Below, in pieces: positions 11,105 through 21,841 of a stretch of 64,000 nt of DNA (position 1 is its first letter; every line of letters starts with the position of its first letter). The stretch lies in assembly GCA_027405735.1 (NCBI GenBank), contig JAPEHQ010000013.1, positions 1,240,001 through 1,304,000 of the forward strand, given 5' to 3'. The position numbers and the translations under genes are program-made. The notes under the pieces are model-generated. The model saw only the letters and a program-made list of their open reading frames with translations. It was not told the DNA's origin and made no database searches. This DNA comes from Mucor racemosus (lineage: Eukaryota; Mucoromycota; Mucoromycetes; Mucorales; Mucoraceae).

Positions 11105-13527
11105 TAACTAATAAAAATTAAAACCTTTGGGCCTTCATATATCTGCAAAATATTAAGTTACACTAACATCTTTTAATAATAAAACTTACTTGTTTTGAAG
11201 CGCTCTATAATATATTTTAGTACCAAAACATTCTGAGCACTTTTATTTTTTTTTTCATTTTTTTGACATTTTTGTAGTAGATTTCAAAATATTTGTTAAA
11301 TTGAGCAGCATTTTTTTTGCATTTATTTCATTGAACTCATTGAGCTCTCTCGGATTCAATTAAGATTTTTTCAAAACATTGATTTTTCGTGGAGATATCC
11401 TCAAAAATGTGTACAAAGAGACATCTTCGTTTCTAGCTTCAAATTTTCCCTTATGTACCCTCATCTAAAATTCTGAATTTGAAAAAAAATTGACATACGT
11501 CTTGTTTTCTCTACGAAAAATGTAGCTAAAAGGTTCAGCAATAGCTCTATAGATAGGTAATGTCGTTGCGCATTACCTCCATTAATTATTTTTGAAACAT
11601 GCTTATAAAAAGTGGTGCGTATCTTCAAAAAATCTCCAGAATTGCAATGGCATTTTGTGCAAAATTTAATGTGAAACAATTGTCTAAAATTTGCTTAGAT
11701 AGATGCAGGATTTAAAGCTGTACAAAAACTATTTAATACTCTATTTCAACTTACTTTGCAGTTCATGAGCCATCAAGCAATTTTATTTTTTCGATCATTT
11801 TCTAGTCGATTTGTAAAATCGATTTTTAAACCCAGTCACCGTAGGGTTAAGCTGTAATATGAACTACTATTTTGATTATCTTGACAAAAAATCAATATTT
11901 TTTGCCGAAACAAAAAAAGCAGAGTAGCTTAGAGTTGGATCTACCTTGTGAATACAAAAAAATAGTACTTTAATTTATGTGCCTAATTTTTTATAACCAA
12001 TTTTAGGTCAAATCTTGGTCAATGTTAAGCCAGCGTTGTAGTACACTTATCTGCTTGTGTTTACTCTTTTATTTTCGGACAGATATCAATAGCCCATAGA
12101 GGGAAGGTGCATATCGCCTTTGAAAATTTGACATGATTTGACTAAAAATTGGGCTAAAATTTTTTTGAAAACCATCTAAAAATCATCTGAAACTATTCGA
12201 AACCTACTTTTTTACAACCGTGAAAAGCTGAAGAAAACAAGCCCTTTTCTATTTCGGCTCGACAACATCATCTCTACTCTACATGAATATAGGTGGTATA
12301 AATAGGTACTAATAATATTTTAGATATCAGCTTCATCGGTTATTGTGCATTCATCAGTAGATTTGAAAAACAAGTTGGTTATCTGCTATTATTATTCACT
12401 ACGGCCGAACTATGCTACCCATTGGCATAATGATCTCCACAGATGGGCAGAATAAAAAAATTTATGCAGATCAGGCAGCCCAGATGAGCAGGGCAATGAG
12501 ATCAAGGTTTTTTAGTCAATTTATTAAAGTATATCAATCATAATATAATTAATAACGAAGATAATTTGAATGGTGTAAACCAGATGTGAGTTAATCTGAT
12601 TCAACAAAATTGGCTTATTGACAAGATATATCAATTTGAAATTTGGGGTTTGAGAGAGTTCTGCCCATGTTCTTCTTTCGATGACCAAATGGGAACAACA
12701 ACAACCTGTTTGCAACGCTAGAGGTATTTATGCCTTTGTAAATTTCTGTTTGTAACACACAAAATCGACTGATTTAGGATTATTTTTCTCAAACAAAAAA
12801 AGGCATCCAAGACTTAGTCATTTTTTTCCATCATCTACCTTATAATCAATGCTTTATTGGTCTAAAATTGATATCTAGCTGTAGAAAAATTGGTGGTTAT
12901 AAAATTATGTAAAGTATTTGTTGTATTTGCATATATAAATGTACCTTAAATCGTAGTTTAAATATGACAATAAACTATGCCTTAACATATTTAGCATATG
13001 TGTCATATAAACACTGTAAATGATTACCCTGATAATCACACAAGCTAAGTTCTGATAATCTAGACTTAGAATAAAAGATAGAAAGTAAAGAATATTAATA
13101 ATTAGTGTTGCCAAGAGCAACTAAAGACTTTAGACTGATCATCTATATCTGAATATAATTACATTAGCATAAGTGAGGAGTGACACTAAATTTTAGTATG
13201 AGAACACTGTTCTAGACAGGTGTGTAAGCAATCCTTAAATCAAATATAAATAGCAGTAGACATTCACCCTTCATTTGATTTTCCCCATCTCGTTTTTATA
13301 TTTAATAAAGATTGACCAATTCTCACGTACTTATCTTTCTTTATTACATACATTTACAACAGTATTGACTTGATTTGAATGAATGAATAAACTCTTGTTA
13401 ATCATTTTATTTCTAAAAAAAATTGTTTCTATTTAGTGGCCAACAGCCAAGTAGAAGAAATCAAGATGTTGCCTTGTATGCCACTACCAACTTTCAAAGA
13501 TACACTATAATCATTAAGTGGGTCAAA
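11105..13527 (-). repeat. Dispersed repeat family C, copy A (gene-like, decayed)
   Basis: This segment matches, in inverted orientation, 55.5-57.7 kb (copy B) and in part 27.7-29.9 kb (copy C). Shared marks include a minus-strand frame with the words SPRKIN and LLNLTN (about 11230-11460) and, at the far end, a minus-strand frame reading VGSGIQGNIL (about 13423-13505). In copy A the first frame has an in-frame stop after about 33 codons, so it is dead. The copy is interrupted by solo LTR 12919-13361. The inverted-repeat-like end CACTACGGCCGA lies inside it at 12397. Edges are approximate. I do not recognise the protein. Confidence 0.75.
12919..13361 (+). mobile_element. Solo LTR, family 1, copy A (443 bp, TSD GTATT)
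   Basis: It begins TGTTGTATTTGC and ends TTTACAACA, so it has TG...CA ends with short inverted repeats. It is flanked on both sides by the exact 5-bp duplication GTATT (12914-12918 and 13362-13366). A TATA box (aatataaatag, about 13243) and an AATAAA signal (about 13303) lie about 60 bp apart, as in LTR promoters. Copy B is at 50699-51141. The related segment at 55.65 kb lacks the LTR at the matching site, which shows an empty target. Confidence 0.93.
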
Positions 13528-14201
13528 CATCGTAAATTCTTGAAAAAGTCCTCCAGTATTATAAAATCTCTTATTTTTAAGACTTACAAGGTCTACAAGC
13601 GGAATATTAATTTAGAAAATTATTCTTGTCCAGATCATCAATTTTGACATTTTTTAATTTTTTTTTTCTAATTTTGCAAATCTAGAGTTAATTATACTAG
13701 CAATTATAAAAATGAAAAATATACACATATCCAGGATTTAGCGCTCTATTTGCTCAATAAAAAATAACAAACATTTTTATTGCAAAATATTACATGAAAA
13801 TCCTTTAATCAAAAAACCGTTTTTCGGGCAAAAGTGCAAAATTTCATTACTTAACATTTAATATTAAGCTTTTATAAAATGCGTATTAGCTATGGCTACA
13901 ATTTTCTCTCACAATGTAGTATATTTAAACGTTGATTTTGTTATCAAAATTTGATTTTTCTGTTTTTTGATCAAAATCATGAGTGTTGGTAAGGATGAAA
14001 TGAGTCCCCAAAAATGTCCGCTACAAAAACTGAATTTTCAGATCTCACGTGGTTAAATATAACAAAAGTTAAAAAAAAGCACCTTTTTATTTAAAATTTA
14101 GATATACTGTACCATAGTATAAAAGATTTAGTCGTTCAATCTTGCTATGCTCAATTACGGCGTTGCTCCACGGGCTCACTTTTGTAATTCTTTAACGAAT
14201 C
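13528..14201 (+). repeat. Dispersed repeat family A, copy 1 (cut at 14201)
   Basis: About 670 bp closely matching 15.85-16.53 kb (same strand) and, inverted, about 46.19-46.72 and 53.34-53.97 kb. Marker words are ccgtttttcgggcaaaag and aatcatgagtrttgg. It stops where LTR family 4 begins at 14202, whereas copy 2 continues. No intact ORF. Confidence 0.85.
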
Positions 14202-14732
14202 TGTTGTATTCCACCTACTAGTATCATACATTATCACCTTCTACAGTATCAATACATCTTACAATCTATCGACTACGACATGTATTGAAGTGCAAGTCTT
14301 GATATCGGATATAAGAAACTCCTAGCGTATCAAGTTTAATCCAGTAATTACCAAGAACGCTTTGACCTCAATTATGACACCACATTATTTCATCCCAGCA
14401 GTTAACCAATCAAGTAGCTATCAAATCAACATCCAAGCATATTTAGCGCAGCATTGAAACAACACAACTCACAAGCTCTGCAAGAACGGTTAAATTATGA
14501 TTGATCCATTTCAATCCATAGATTACTATCGAACAGATCTAATGGTTCAATAGTGCCTTAAATTACATCTCAGGATCTCAATGTCAAATCAATATAAAAG
14601 GCCATAATACTTTTATATCTAAATAAATGACATCTTGTTTTTATTATACAGTTAAAGAACTGATTCATTACTCATTCTTTTATAATTGTATTTTTTTTAA
14701 GTATTATTTATCAATCCTGAAAATATACGACA
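14202..14732 (+). mobile_element. Solo LTR-like element, family 4, copy a (531 bp)
   Basis: Begins TGTTGTATTCCACC and ends ATACGACA; homology with copies at 28248-28782 and 49075-50439 stops exactly at these ends. TATA (aatataaaag, about 14591) and AAATAAATG (about 14621) resemble an LTR promoter and poly(A) signal. The 5-bp flanks (GAATC left, GGATT right) do not match, so it lacks a clean target duplication. Confidence 0.8.
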
Positions 14733-15134
14733 GGATTAATGTAAAGCAATATTTGCCAAAATGAAAGTTAGTATAATAACATGACTACAACGCACAGAAA
14801 CTCAAGTGATATTCAACAGATGCGGCTGCATTGGAAAATTCAGTTTTTAGGTATAGAAACACCTAGAATTTTACTGGAAAACCAAAGTATGCATTATTCA
14901 TCAAACTAAAGACAGACACTAACTTTCCAATCCACCAGTGTTAAATGCATATATCAATTATATAATCTCAACCAATGCGAAATAGTAATGTGATATACTG
15001 TATGAATCAATCAGCTTGACAATTATAATCAATTGGTAATGATAATAATAATAATAGGATCAAGTTTTTAAAGTAATAACGAAAAACTACCAACAGTATG
15101 CTAGTAAATTTTTATTTAATACACTATTATCATT
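14733..15134. other. Unassigned AT-rich DNA
   Basis: Between LTR family 4 copy a and the next family A homology. It holds an (AAT)n run near 15041-15057; nothing else is recognised. Confidence 0.4.
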
Positions 15135-17053
15135 CAATATGACCGAATATTAATGAATCAGATAAAATACAACTGGTACTGTAAATAAAAAACAGATACG
15201 CAACATAAAACGAGGACAAGATTGATAAAAGGTACTTTCATTGTGTGGTGAAAATTGCGACATTTTGATGGATAGAAATTACAGGACCGAGATGTTGTGT
15301 TTGCTTTAGGATTTTCAAAAGGGTTTAAAATCATACTTTATCAAACTTACTTACACTAGGTGTTAAATACCCACTATATGTTATTAGCATCACCTTGTTT
15401 TTTGTTTAGTGGCTGTATTATTAAGAATCAAGCTTTTCATAGCTTATAACCATGACAACGGGATATTTCTGATTTCAGATTGGCGGCATTTATCATAAGG
15501 CGGACTGATGATACGTTTGAAACTACTGTTGATGGAACAATCCCATTTAATTTATGGAATTTGAATGCAAATACGGAGGAACCATTTGTAAGTACTTAAG
15601 TTGGTTCTAGTAAAGCAGTGAATAAATTGGCTTGGGACAAAAAGGAAAAAAAAAGGCGGCAATAATAGGTTCTAGTGCTGGCCATGTTTATGTTTATAAT
15701 TTATAATATTGGAGAGGTACGAATAAAACTCAATGTAAATCACCTCTAGCGCAATAATTATAAAGTAAGACTATATTATCATCAAATAAACTACTACACA
15801 ATATTAAAATGTATAAAAGCTTACAGTAATTAGCTTGAATCAAGTGGTTACAGCATCGTAAATTCTTGAAAAAGTTCTCAAGTATTATAAAATCTCTTAT
15901 TTTTAAGACTTACAAGGCCTGCAAACGGAATATTAATTTAGAAAATTATTCTTGTCCAGATCATCAATTTTGACATTTTTTAATTTTTTTTTTCTAATTT
16001 TGCAAATTTAGAGCTAATTATACTACCAATTATAAAAATGAAAAATATACACATATTCAGAATTTAGCGTTCTATTTGTTCAATAAAAAATAACAAACAT
16101 TTTTATTGCAAAATATTACATGAAAATCCTTTAATCAAAAAACCGTTTTTCGGGCAAAAGTACAAATTTTCATTACTTAACATTTAATATTAAACTTTTA
16201 TAAAATGCGTATTAACTATGGCTACAATTTTCTCTCACAATGTAGTATATTTAAACGTTGATTTTGTTATCAAAACTTGATTTTTCTGTTTTTTGATCAA
16301 AATCATGAGTATTGGTAAGGATAAAATGAGTCCCCAAAAATGTCCGCTACAAAAACTGAATTTTCAGACCGTACATGGTTAAATATAAGAAAAGTTAAAA
16401 AAAGCACCTTTTTATTTAAAATTTAGATATACTGTACCATAGTATAAAAGATTTAGTCGTTCAATCTTGCTATGCTCAATTACGGCGTTGCTTCACGGGC
16501 CCCCTTTTGCAATTTTTTAACGAATCTATGATATGACAGAAGGTTTTTCTGGTAGAAAAATGTATGTTTCTATGATAACAGATATTGCCTATTTTGTTTA
16601 ATAGTTTATGTTTCATGTGCTGTAATGCTGCTTTTGACACTGACTGAAATAATGTGCAATTTAGCAGGGTCTTAATAATGCAAAGCCTTGAAAATCCTTT
16701 TCTACATGCGTAGTTTCTCTCTCTTTGTTTTCATATGCCAAGGATATTATTCACCGTTTGATAAGGCATATCAGACTATCAAACTGATATTTTTATTTAA
16801 CCGTATTCTAAGATCAAAAATCATGATTTACTACTGTATTGTTGGGCGTATTTTTCGTTATGCTCATGGACAGATCTATAATTCTGCACATACAGGCTTA
16901 GAGTTGTGTTCGTGTGCAGTTTCTTTTGTTGTTCCCATGTGTATATTTTTATTTTTTTTAACCATATTCAGTGGGCACAACAGCTCAGGTTATAGTGTGC
17001 TGCCCACCTGGGCACAACGAAATCATCTTGTGTAGCACAGGTCGGCCGTAGTG
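15135..17053 (+). repeat. Dispersed repeat family A, copy 2 (longest, reaches the CACTACGGCCGA end)
   Basis: Matches copy 4 (inverted, 51249-54838) and copy 3 (inverted, about 46155-48952). It runs from a point where the copies diverge near 15135, through the dynein fragment and the family A core, to the end GGCCGTAGTG at 17053. A run of about 280 bp beside the end (16.53-16.8 kb) is shared with 53.05-53.34 kb. A long + frame at 16688-17035 lies on repeat DNA and is not conserved in other copies. Confidence 0.8.
15480..15717 (+). pseudogene. Dynein intermediate chain WD40 fragment, copy 2 (decayed)
   Basis: The + strand reads VDGTIPFNLWNLNANTEEP, then after a TAA a frame GSSKAVNKLAWDK, and in a shifted frame SSAGHVYVYN...IGE. 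This order (VDG...LWNLN.(D/N)TE.P...ALN...W...G.S.G.V.(V/I)YD.GE) is the hallmark of the last WD repeats of cytoplasmic dynein intermediate chains. Stops and frameshifts show it is dead. Related fragments lie near 46.86-48.07 kb (split) and 54.12-54.38 kb. An intact parent gene is not in this window. Confidence 0.75.
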
Positions 17054-17084
17054 ATATTTACATCTATTAAGGTCGGTAAGCTCA

Positions 17085-17330
17085 TGAGTTCTCGCCAAAT
17101 ATGGATCCAAATAACCTCCCGTTGCAATAGCAGGTACTTCTAGTGTTGATCTACAGAATTACAAAGTTCCAGCCTTTCTGAATTACTGTGAAAATGAGGA
17201 AATAAAGATGCGCACTCTTTCAAACTATTTTATATGGGATGTTTCAAATATTCTTTGAAAAGTTTTATAAAATCAAAGAATTGCTTGAAATTGAATTTTG
17301 AAATTGCATTTAATGCGCAGTAGATGTATG
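17085..17330 (+). repeat. Dispersed repeat family D, copy 1
   Basis: About 250 bp that pairs with 26760-27010 in opposite orientation, including a gcaggtacttctagtgttg block and an ATATTCTTTGAAAA block. Divergence is clear (many mismatches); nature unknown. Confidence 0.55.
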
Positions 17331-17600
17331 AATAACATATCTTGATTTCATTAGTTAACAACTGTTTCTGAAGGAGTAGAGCACACGTTTTTGAGTGAAA
17401 ACAGCAAATTTTGCATTTTCTAAAATAATGCTATAATGTCGTCAACTCAATTTATGGCAAGTATCAAATTTCATGTATAACTACAATTTGTCAAGCTGGA
17501 TACTCAATCGTATACTACGTTGGTTCAAAGAGAATATTTAAATATTATGTTAGGGCAAGGCTGTATCCATATTGTTATTGCATGAACTTGGATGATCTAT

Positions 17601-17657
17601 TAGAATTAGAATTAGAATTAGAATTAGAATTACTGAATTACTGAATTACTGAATTAC
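17601..17657 (+). repeat. Microsatellite (TAGAAT)n / (TACTGAAT)n
   Basis: Five units of a 6-bp repeat followed by about three units of an 8-bp repeat. Confidence 0.9.
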
Positions 17658-18555
17658 CAATTTAGAACATCTGTCAAAACATGATGTTCTACATGCAAAT
17701 CAAACAAAGTTATATTTCATGCGTCTATCATCATGCTACTATTGACGTAGAAGCAGGATTCCAGTATATCCACATAATATCCATATGTTCATTCTAATTA
17801 TATTATCATTCACATTCAATAATAAAATCATCCAATTAGTATATAAACCCTCTCTATAACGAAACGGTATTTTTTCATTTGATTAATTTTATACGTTTTA
17901 CCTTTCGATAAACCATTGGATGTGCAGTTTATCTATTTTGGGCTTTCAGCTTTTGCACTCCGTAGGTTAGATGTATTGAATACATTTATCTAATTTCATT
18001 GATTTTGTGTCGTTTCTTTTGATTATTTACTAGGAAAAAAAAAAAATACTATCATGATCTTGATGTTTTGAAATAAAAAGAATTGGTTTAATTGGAAAAT
18101 TTCGTATATCTATTACGAAAATAATTTTATGGTCACTTAGTACATACTTATAATGGTGATCATGCATTACTGGTTATCACCATTCCTTACATTTTATTAG
18201 CAATGTAAATGTATAAAGATGTAAAAGAAATAACGTCCTCAAATTTAACAATGGTACATCATCAAGAGCAACAGAAAGTTAAAGTCCCTGAGTAACATTT
18301 AATATTATTGTGCAGATTATGAAAGCTAATAAACACTAGCTCTGTGTACACACTATTTGATAATTTAATGTAATACCATCTGTTATGCTTTATAAGTAAA
18401 GTGGCAATGTACATGTACATAAAACTGTCGTGACCGTTATAAACCACCGACATTTCAACTACTGCCCCATCCCCCGCACAAACATTACACAATTTATAAA
18501 AAAATCAGCTTATAATTGCATTCTTTTTGCTTTTTCATAAATTAAATATAATAAA

Positions 18556-18890
18556 ATGGCAGTAGTACCCAATACACCCAAATTCGTCTTGATAGGATGG
18601 TATGTATTAAATAAAATAGATAATTAAGCTAAATACTCATTGTTAAATGTAGGACAACCGTTGCTGTGTGTAAGATTTGATTCTCAATATATTTAATATC
18701 AAACTAAACTAACACGTTTTTTCTTTTGATAGCTGCTTTACTTGCATATACAGTCGGTAAAGAATATACATTGACTCGTTTAAAGGATTATACTAAAAAC
18801 AATTCTGTTACTTCGAGTGGAGGTCATGATATACAAGAACCACCAAAGGAAGGCGAGCCTTTACGTCGTTCTGTTAACAGAAGACTCTAA
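18556..18890 (+). CDS. Small single-pass membrane protein, 72 aa, three exons
   Basis: Exons 18556-18599, 18653-18669 and 18733-18890 are joined by GT-AG introns (GTATGT...TAG and GTAAGA...TAG) in phase and give 72 residues starting MAVVPNTPKF. The middle exon has only 17 bp. Residues about 10-29 (FVLIGWTTVAVSALLAYTVG) form one membrane helix close to the N-terminus, followed by a charged soluble tail. The topology is like small mitochondrial or ER membrane proteins, but I do not recognise the family. The three exons line up without stops in an AT-rich setting, which is the main support. An AT-rich 3' flank follows before the next gene's leader. Confidence 0.6.
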
Positions 18891-19181
18891 ATAAAATTGA
18901 CAGAAATACTGCCTATTTTTAGCATAAACCTTCTCCTGCATCTACCTCTTTCTTGTATTTTACATCTTGCCTGCAACATCGTCGCCGAGCTGCTTATTTA
19001 TTAGTTAATGATACATAATATAGTACATCAGTTGAAACAATTCTGTATGATATAATGTATATAAAGGAGCCATATTTCTCTTGATCTTTATTTTTTACTT
19101 TTTTTTTATATTAAAAACGTGATTCAACATTTTGTATAACCCGCCTAAAAAATAGCTTGTAAAACTACTTGTCTCCTCAAT

Positions 19182-19200
19182 CCAATATAAAGAAAGAAGT
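19182..19200 (+). promoter_or_regulatory. TATA-like site upstream of the aspartic protease
   Basis: The sequence caatataaagaaagaag lies about 155 bp before the chosen start and is followed by pyrimidine-rich DNA up to the ATG. It is a plausible core promoter; not proven. Confidence 0.35.
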
Positions 19201-19341
19201 TTTACACACTTTTTCTTTCATCCCCTAGACATAATATCTATTTAAAAAGAAAGAAAGAGATCAAATAGAGTGTATTTCATTTATCCTCTTCTTCTTCCCT
19301 CTCCCTTCTTTTTTTTTACTTTCCTTTTTCCCTATTTTAAA

Positions 19342-20595
19342 ATGATGAAAAATAATAGAATGTTATTACTGCTAATTTCAGCATCTGTAACTGTAGTATC
19401 ATCTTTACCAACATCCGCACCAAAATCCATTCATTTACCGTTGCAAAATACCAGACACTCAACATTTGGAAAACGATCTTTATTGTCTTCCAATGAAATA
19501 TCTCTAATTAATGATCTTGACATGTCTGAAGTAGCAGTAAAAGTTCAAGTTGGTACACCAGCTCAAGAATTTTTGCTATTATTTGATACAGGCAGTGCCG
19601 ATACCTGGATTCCATCACAACAATGCACCACTGAAACTGGATGCCCGGACTTTCTTCATCATTATGACACTAATGCTTCCAGCAGCTATCATGAATTAGA
19701 TAATGATACATTAAGCATTACGTATGGCATTGGCAGTGCTGATGGTCATTATTTCGAGGACATTGTCTCTTTAGGTGGAGAATACACCAACATTCAACAA
19801 ACCTTAGCGATCATTGACAAAGCTGTTGGTCCCATTTCACATCAAAATCAATCAAATGATGTAGACCATGTGTTCCTGGATGGCATTTTCGGTGCAGGAT
19901 TACCTGCAGGTACTGTACGGTACTTGCAAGGCGGTGATATATATGACCCATTGATCGTTGCATTATATAAATCCAAAATCATTCCTAATCCAGTGTTTTC
20001 TGTATTTATTGCACAGGATGCTGCAGAAGGCAGCGTCATTCTAGGCGATGTTCATCAAGGTTATGATTATCTCTATACACCTGCTTTAGGGTCTCGATGG
20101 TCTGCTTATATCACTGCATTTCAGTTTCAAACAGCAAATGAAACTAAGAATTTCCAATTTAATCAAAAGACACTATTTGGCATTGATACAGGATCTAATT
20201 TTATGTATCTTCCTGTACCATTAGCTGCTGATTTGGCTAAAAGTATCACTCAAAGCAGTACATTGAATCAAGAAAAAACAGGCACTTACATTGTAGATTG
20301 TCAATTTCAAGATAGCCAAAACCTCGTGAAGATTTTATTTCCTTCAAGTCAAGATTCCAATAAAAGTATCTATATCACAATACCTGTCAAAGAACTGATC
20401 TCGAGAAGAGAAAGCGATGGTCAATGCTTGCTACTATTCTTACCATCTAATGATAAATTTATCTTGGGAAATATGTTACTTCGACATTTCATTACAGTGT
20501 ACGACTTTGGTGGTACTGTTCCCCGGATTGGATTTGCTCCTGTGAACAGTAATGTTGCTGATAATGCCAATAAATTCTTGAATGAGTTATTGTAA
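19342..20595 (+). CDS. Pepsin-like aspartic protease (family A1), secreted or vacuolar
   Basis: An intronless gene of 417 residues. It starts at ATG 19342, which follows a pyrimidine-rich leader and opens a clear signal peptide (MMKNNRMLLLLISASVTVVS). A propeptide follows, with a dibasic KR at 44-45 that could be a Kex2-type cleavage site. The two catalytic motifs are FDTGS at about residue 82 (FDTGSADTWIPS) and IDTGS at about 282, both intact. The flap region has an SITYGIGSADG stretch and a FGAGLP motif. No C-terminal Ser/Thr-rich or GPI tail is present, so a soluble secreted or vacuolar enzyme is likely. The family cleaves peptide bonds at acid pH. The gene ends 64 bp from the convergent GATA-factor gene. 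Confidence 0.95.
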   Translation: MMKNNRMLLLLISASVTVVSSLPTSAPKSIHLPLQNTRHSTFGKRSLLSSNEISLINDLDMSEVAVKVQVGTPAQEFLLLFDTGSADTWIPSQQCTTETGCPDFLHHYDTNASSSYHELDNDTLSITYGIGSADGHYFEDIVSLGGEYTNIQQTLAIIDKAVGPISHQNQSNDVDHVFLDGIFGAGLPAGTVRYLQGGDIYDPLIVALYKSKIIPNPVFSVFIAQDAAEGSVILGDVHQGYDYLYTPALGSRWSAYITAFQFQTANETKNFQFNQKTLFGIDTGSNFMYLPVPLAADLAKSITQSSTLNQEKTGTYIVDCQFQDSQNLVKILFPSSQDSNKSIYITIPVKELISRRESDGQCLLLFLPSNDKFILGNMLLRHFITVYDFGGTVPRIGFAPVNSNVADNANKFLNELL

Positions 20596-20659
20596 TAATA
20601 GGAGTGCACAACCCCCCAAAAAAAAAGATCTCATTCTAATAAATTTTATTAAACTATTT

Positions 20660-21841
20660 TTAAATATTATTAAAAGGGTTATTTGTGGTATTAATATCTG
20701 TGGTAGTTGTAATATTAGAAGAAGACGAAGGTATATTTGATTCATCTGTATCAGTTAAAAGTACTTGTTTCTTAGCATTGAGTCGTATAGCTTCAAGTAA
20801 AGAATCTATAAGTACGTTATTATGAGTTGAAGGTTCATTAATAGACATTCGTTGAGCTTGTTGTGCTAAGCTACTATTCAACATTGAGGAAGATTGAGAC
20901 AATAAAGTATTGATGCTTTCGATCTCTGCTTGAAGTTGATTTCTTCTAGTAGAAAGAGCTCTACAGAATTTTGCTGGCTCGAGCAGCAACATACTTGTTA
21001 ATGCAGCAGTTGTTGATGCAGCAGCTGTATTGACATTATCGGAAGATGGGGTAGAAGGAGAAGACGAAAGCGCGGTTGGCATTGATTCAGTTAAACTACC
21101 AGTACTATTTCTATATTCTATATCATTAAACTGATGCTGTTGTTCTTGCTCTTCGTCTTGTATCAAAGAAGACATGAAAGATTGAAGATTTGGTAACGAT
21201 TCGCTAGTAGGTGGAGATGTTGAGTCTTGAATAGGTGACAATTGAAATGAAGATCGACGTCGTTCTGTAGACGGAACTGGGATATCAAGTGGTTGCGTTG
21301 TTTCCATGGAAACGGCAGAAGATGTACTATGGTTGCTATGGATACTTTCTCTTCTATCGTAATAATTATGATGTTGATCTTGATTATAAAAGCCAAATGT
21401 TGGTCTCTGATTAGGTGAAATAGATGAGGATGTCTGATTATCTTGTGTGTATTTTCTAGCCATGTGAACTCTTTTTCTTCTATGGATAATTGTTCTTTTC
21501 ATTGAAAGAGGACGATGCACATTGTGTAATTTGTAATAAAGACCACAAGCATTACATATGTTATTGCCATCATCATCACGTCTCCACAATGGTGTTGTTG
21601 TTGTACCGCAATTAAAACATCTTGTGTTTCTATATATTTTACAATCTCTACAATCTTCATTAGGATGATGATGATGGTGATGCTGGTGATGATTTTGATT
21701 GGTAGATGATGATTGCTGCTGCAGCTGTTGTTGTTGTTGTTGCTGTTGTTGTTGCTGTTGCTGTTGTTGTTGCTGTTGTGTTCTAATCCATTGGTGTTGT
21801 GACGAAGAGGAAGAAGCATTTTGATCAGATGAACTAAACAT
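20660..21841 (-). CDS. GATA-type zinc-finger transcription factor with polyglutamine tract
   Basis: A single-exon gene of 393 residues; the ATG is at 21841. The N-terminus has a long polyglutamine run, then Ser/His-rich sequence. One type-IV zinc finger follows with spacing C-X2-C-X17-C-X2-C ([14 protein letters not shown] ... CNACGLYYK) and a basic tail RPLSMKRT...RRKRV, which together bind GATA sites in the nucleus. An extra CRDC pair lies just before the finger. Near residues 290-320 a segment [19 protein letters not shown] looks like a coiled coil, as in the Dal80/AreB/Gzf3 group of nitrogen regulators; assignment to that group is a guess. The rest is low-complexity Ser/Thr/Asn. A (CA)n run lies about 200 bp upstream. 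Confidence 0.93.
   Translation of the reverse strand: MFSSSDQNASSSSSQHQWIRTQQQQQQQQQQQQQQQQQQLQQQSSSTNQNHHQHHHHHHPNEDCRDCKIYRNTRCFNCGTTTTPLWRRDDDGNNICNACGLYYKLHNVHRPLSMKRTIIHRRKRVHMARKYTQDNQTSSSISPNQRPTFGFYNQDQHHNYYDRRESIHSNHSTSSAVSMETTQPLDIPVPSTERRRSSFQLSPIQDSTSPPTSESLPNLQSFMSSLIQDEEQEQQHQFNDIEYRNSTGSLTESMPTALSSSPSTPSSDNVNTAAASTTAALTSMLLLEPAKFCRALSTRRNQLQAEIESINTLLSQSSSMLNSSLAQQAQRMSINEPSTHNNVLIDSLLEAIRLNAKKQVLLTDTDESNIPSSSSNITTTTDINTTNNPFNNI

Larger units (their letters stand above)
12397..17053. mobile_element. Putative TIR-bounded DNA element 1 (decayed, with LTR insertions)
   Basis: The segment is bounded by inverted copies of CACTACGGCCGA (12397 on +; its complement ends at 17053), with partial agreement over about 18 bases. 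A second segment with the same pair of ends and overlapping content lies at 51249-56372 in the opposite orientation. Inside are repeat family A, a dynein intermediate-chain fragment, and two solo LTRs that inserted later. No transposase is recognisable and no clear target duplication is visible, so the class is unknown. The CACTA start is suggestive but not proof of a CACTA element. Confidence 0.5.
17054..18555. other. Intergenic with a repeat pair and microsatellite
   Basis: About 17085-17330 matches 26.76-27.01 kb in inverted orientation (shared word aggtacttctagtgttgatc). A (TAGAAT)n run passing into (TACTGAAT)n lies at 17601-17657. A short hairpin aatggtgat/atcaccatt is at about 18153-18185. 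No gene recognised. Confidence 0.5.

Noticed and set aside
16688..17035. 115-codon + frame
   Set aside because: Lies on the end region of repeat family A and is not kept in the other copies.
17601..17657. Short tandem repeats as a telomere-like or array element
   Set aside because: Only a few 6- and 8-bp units; ordinary microsatellite.
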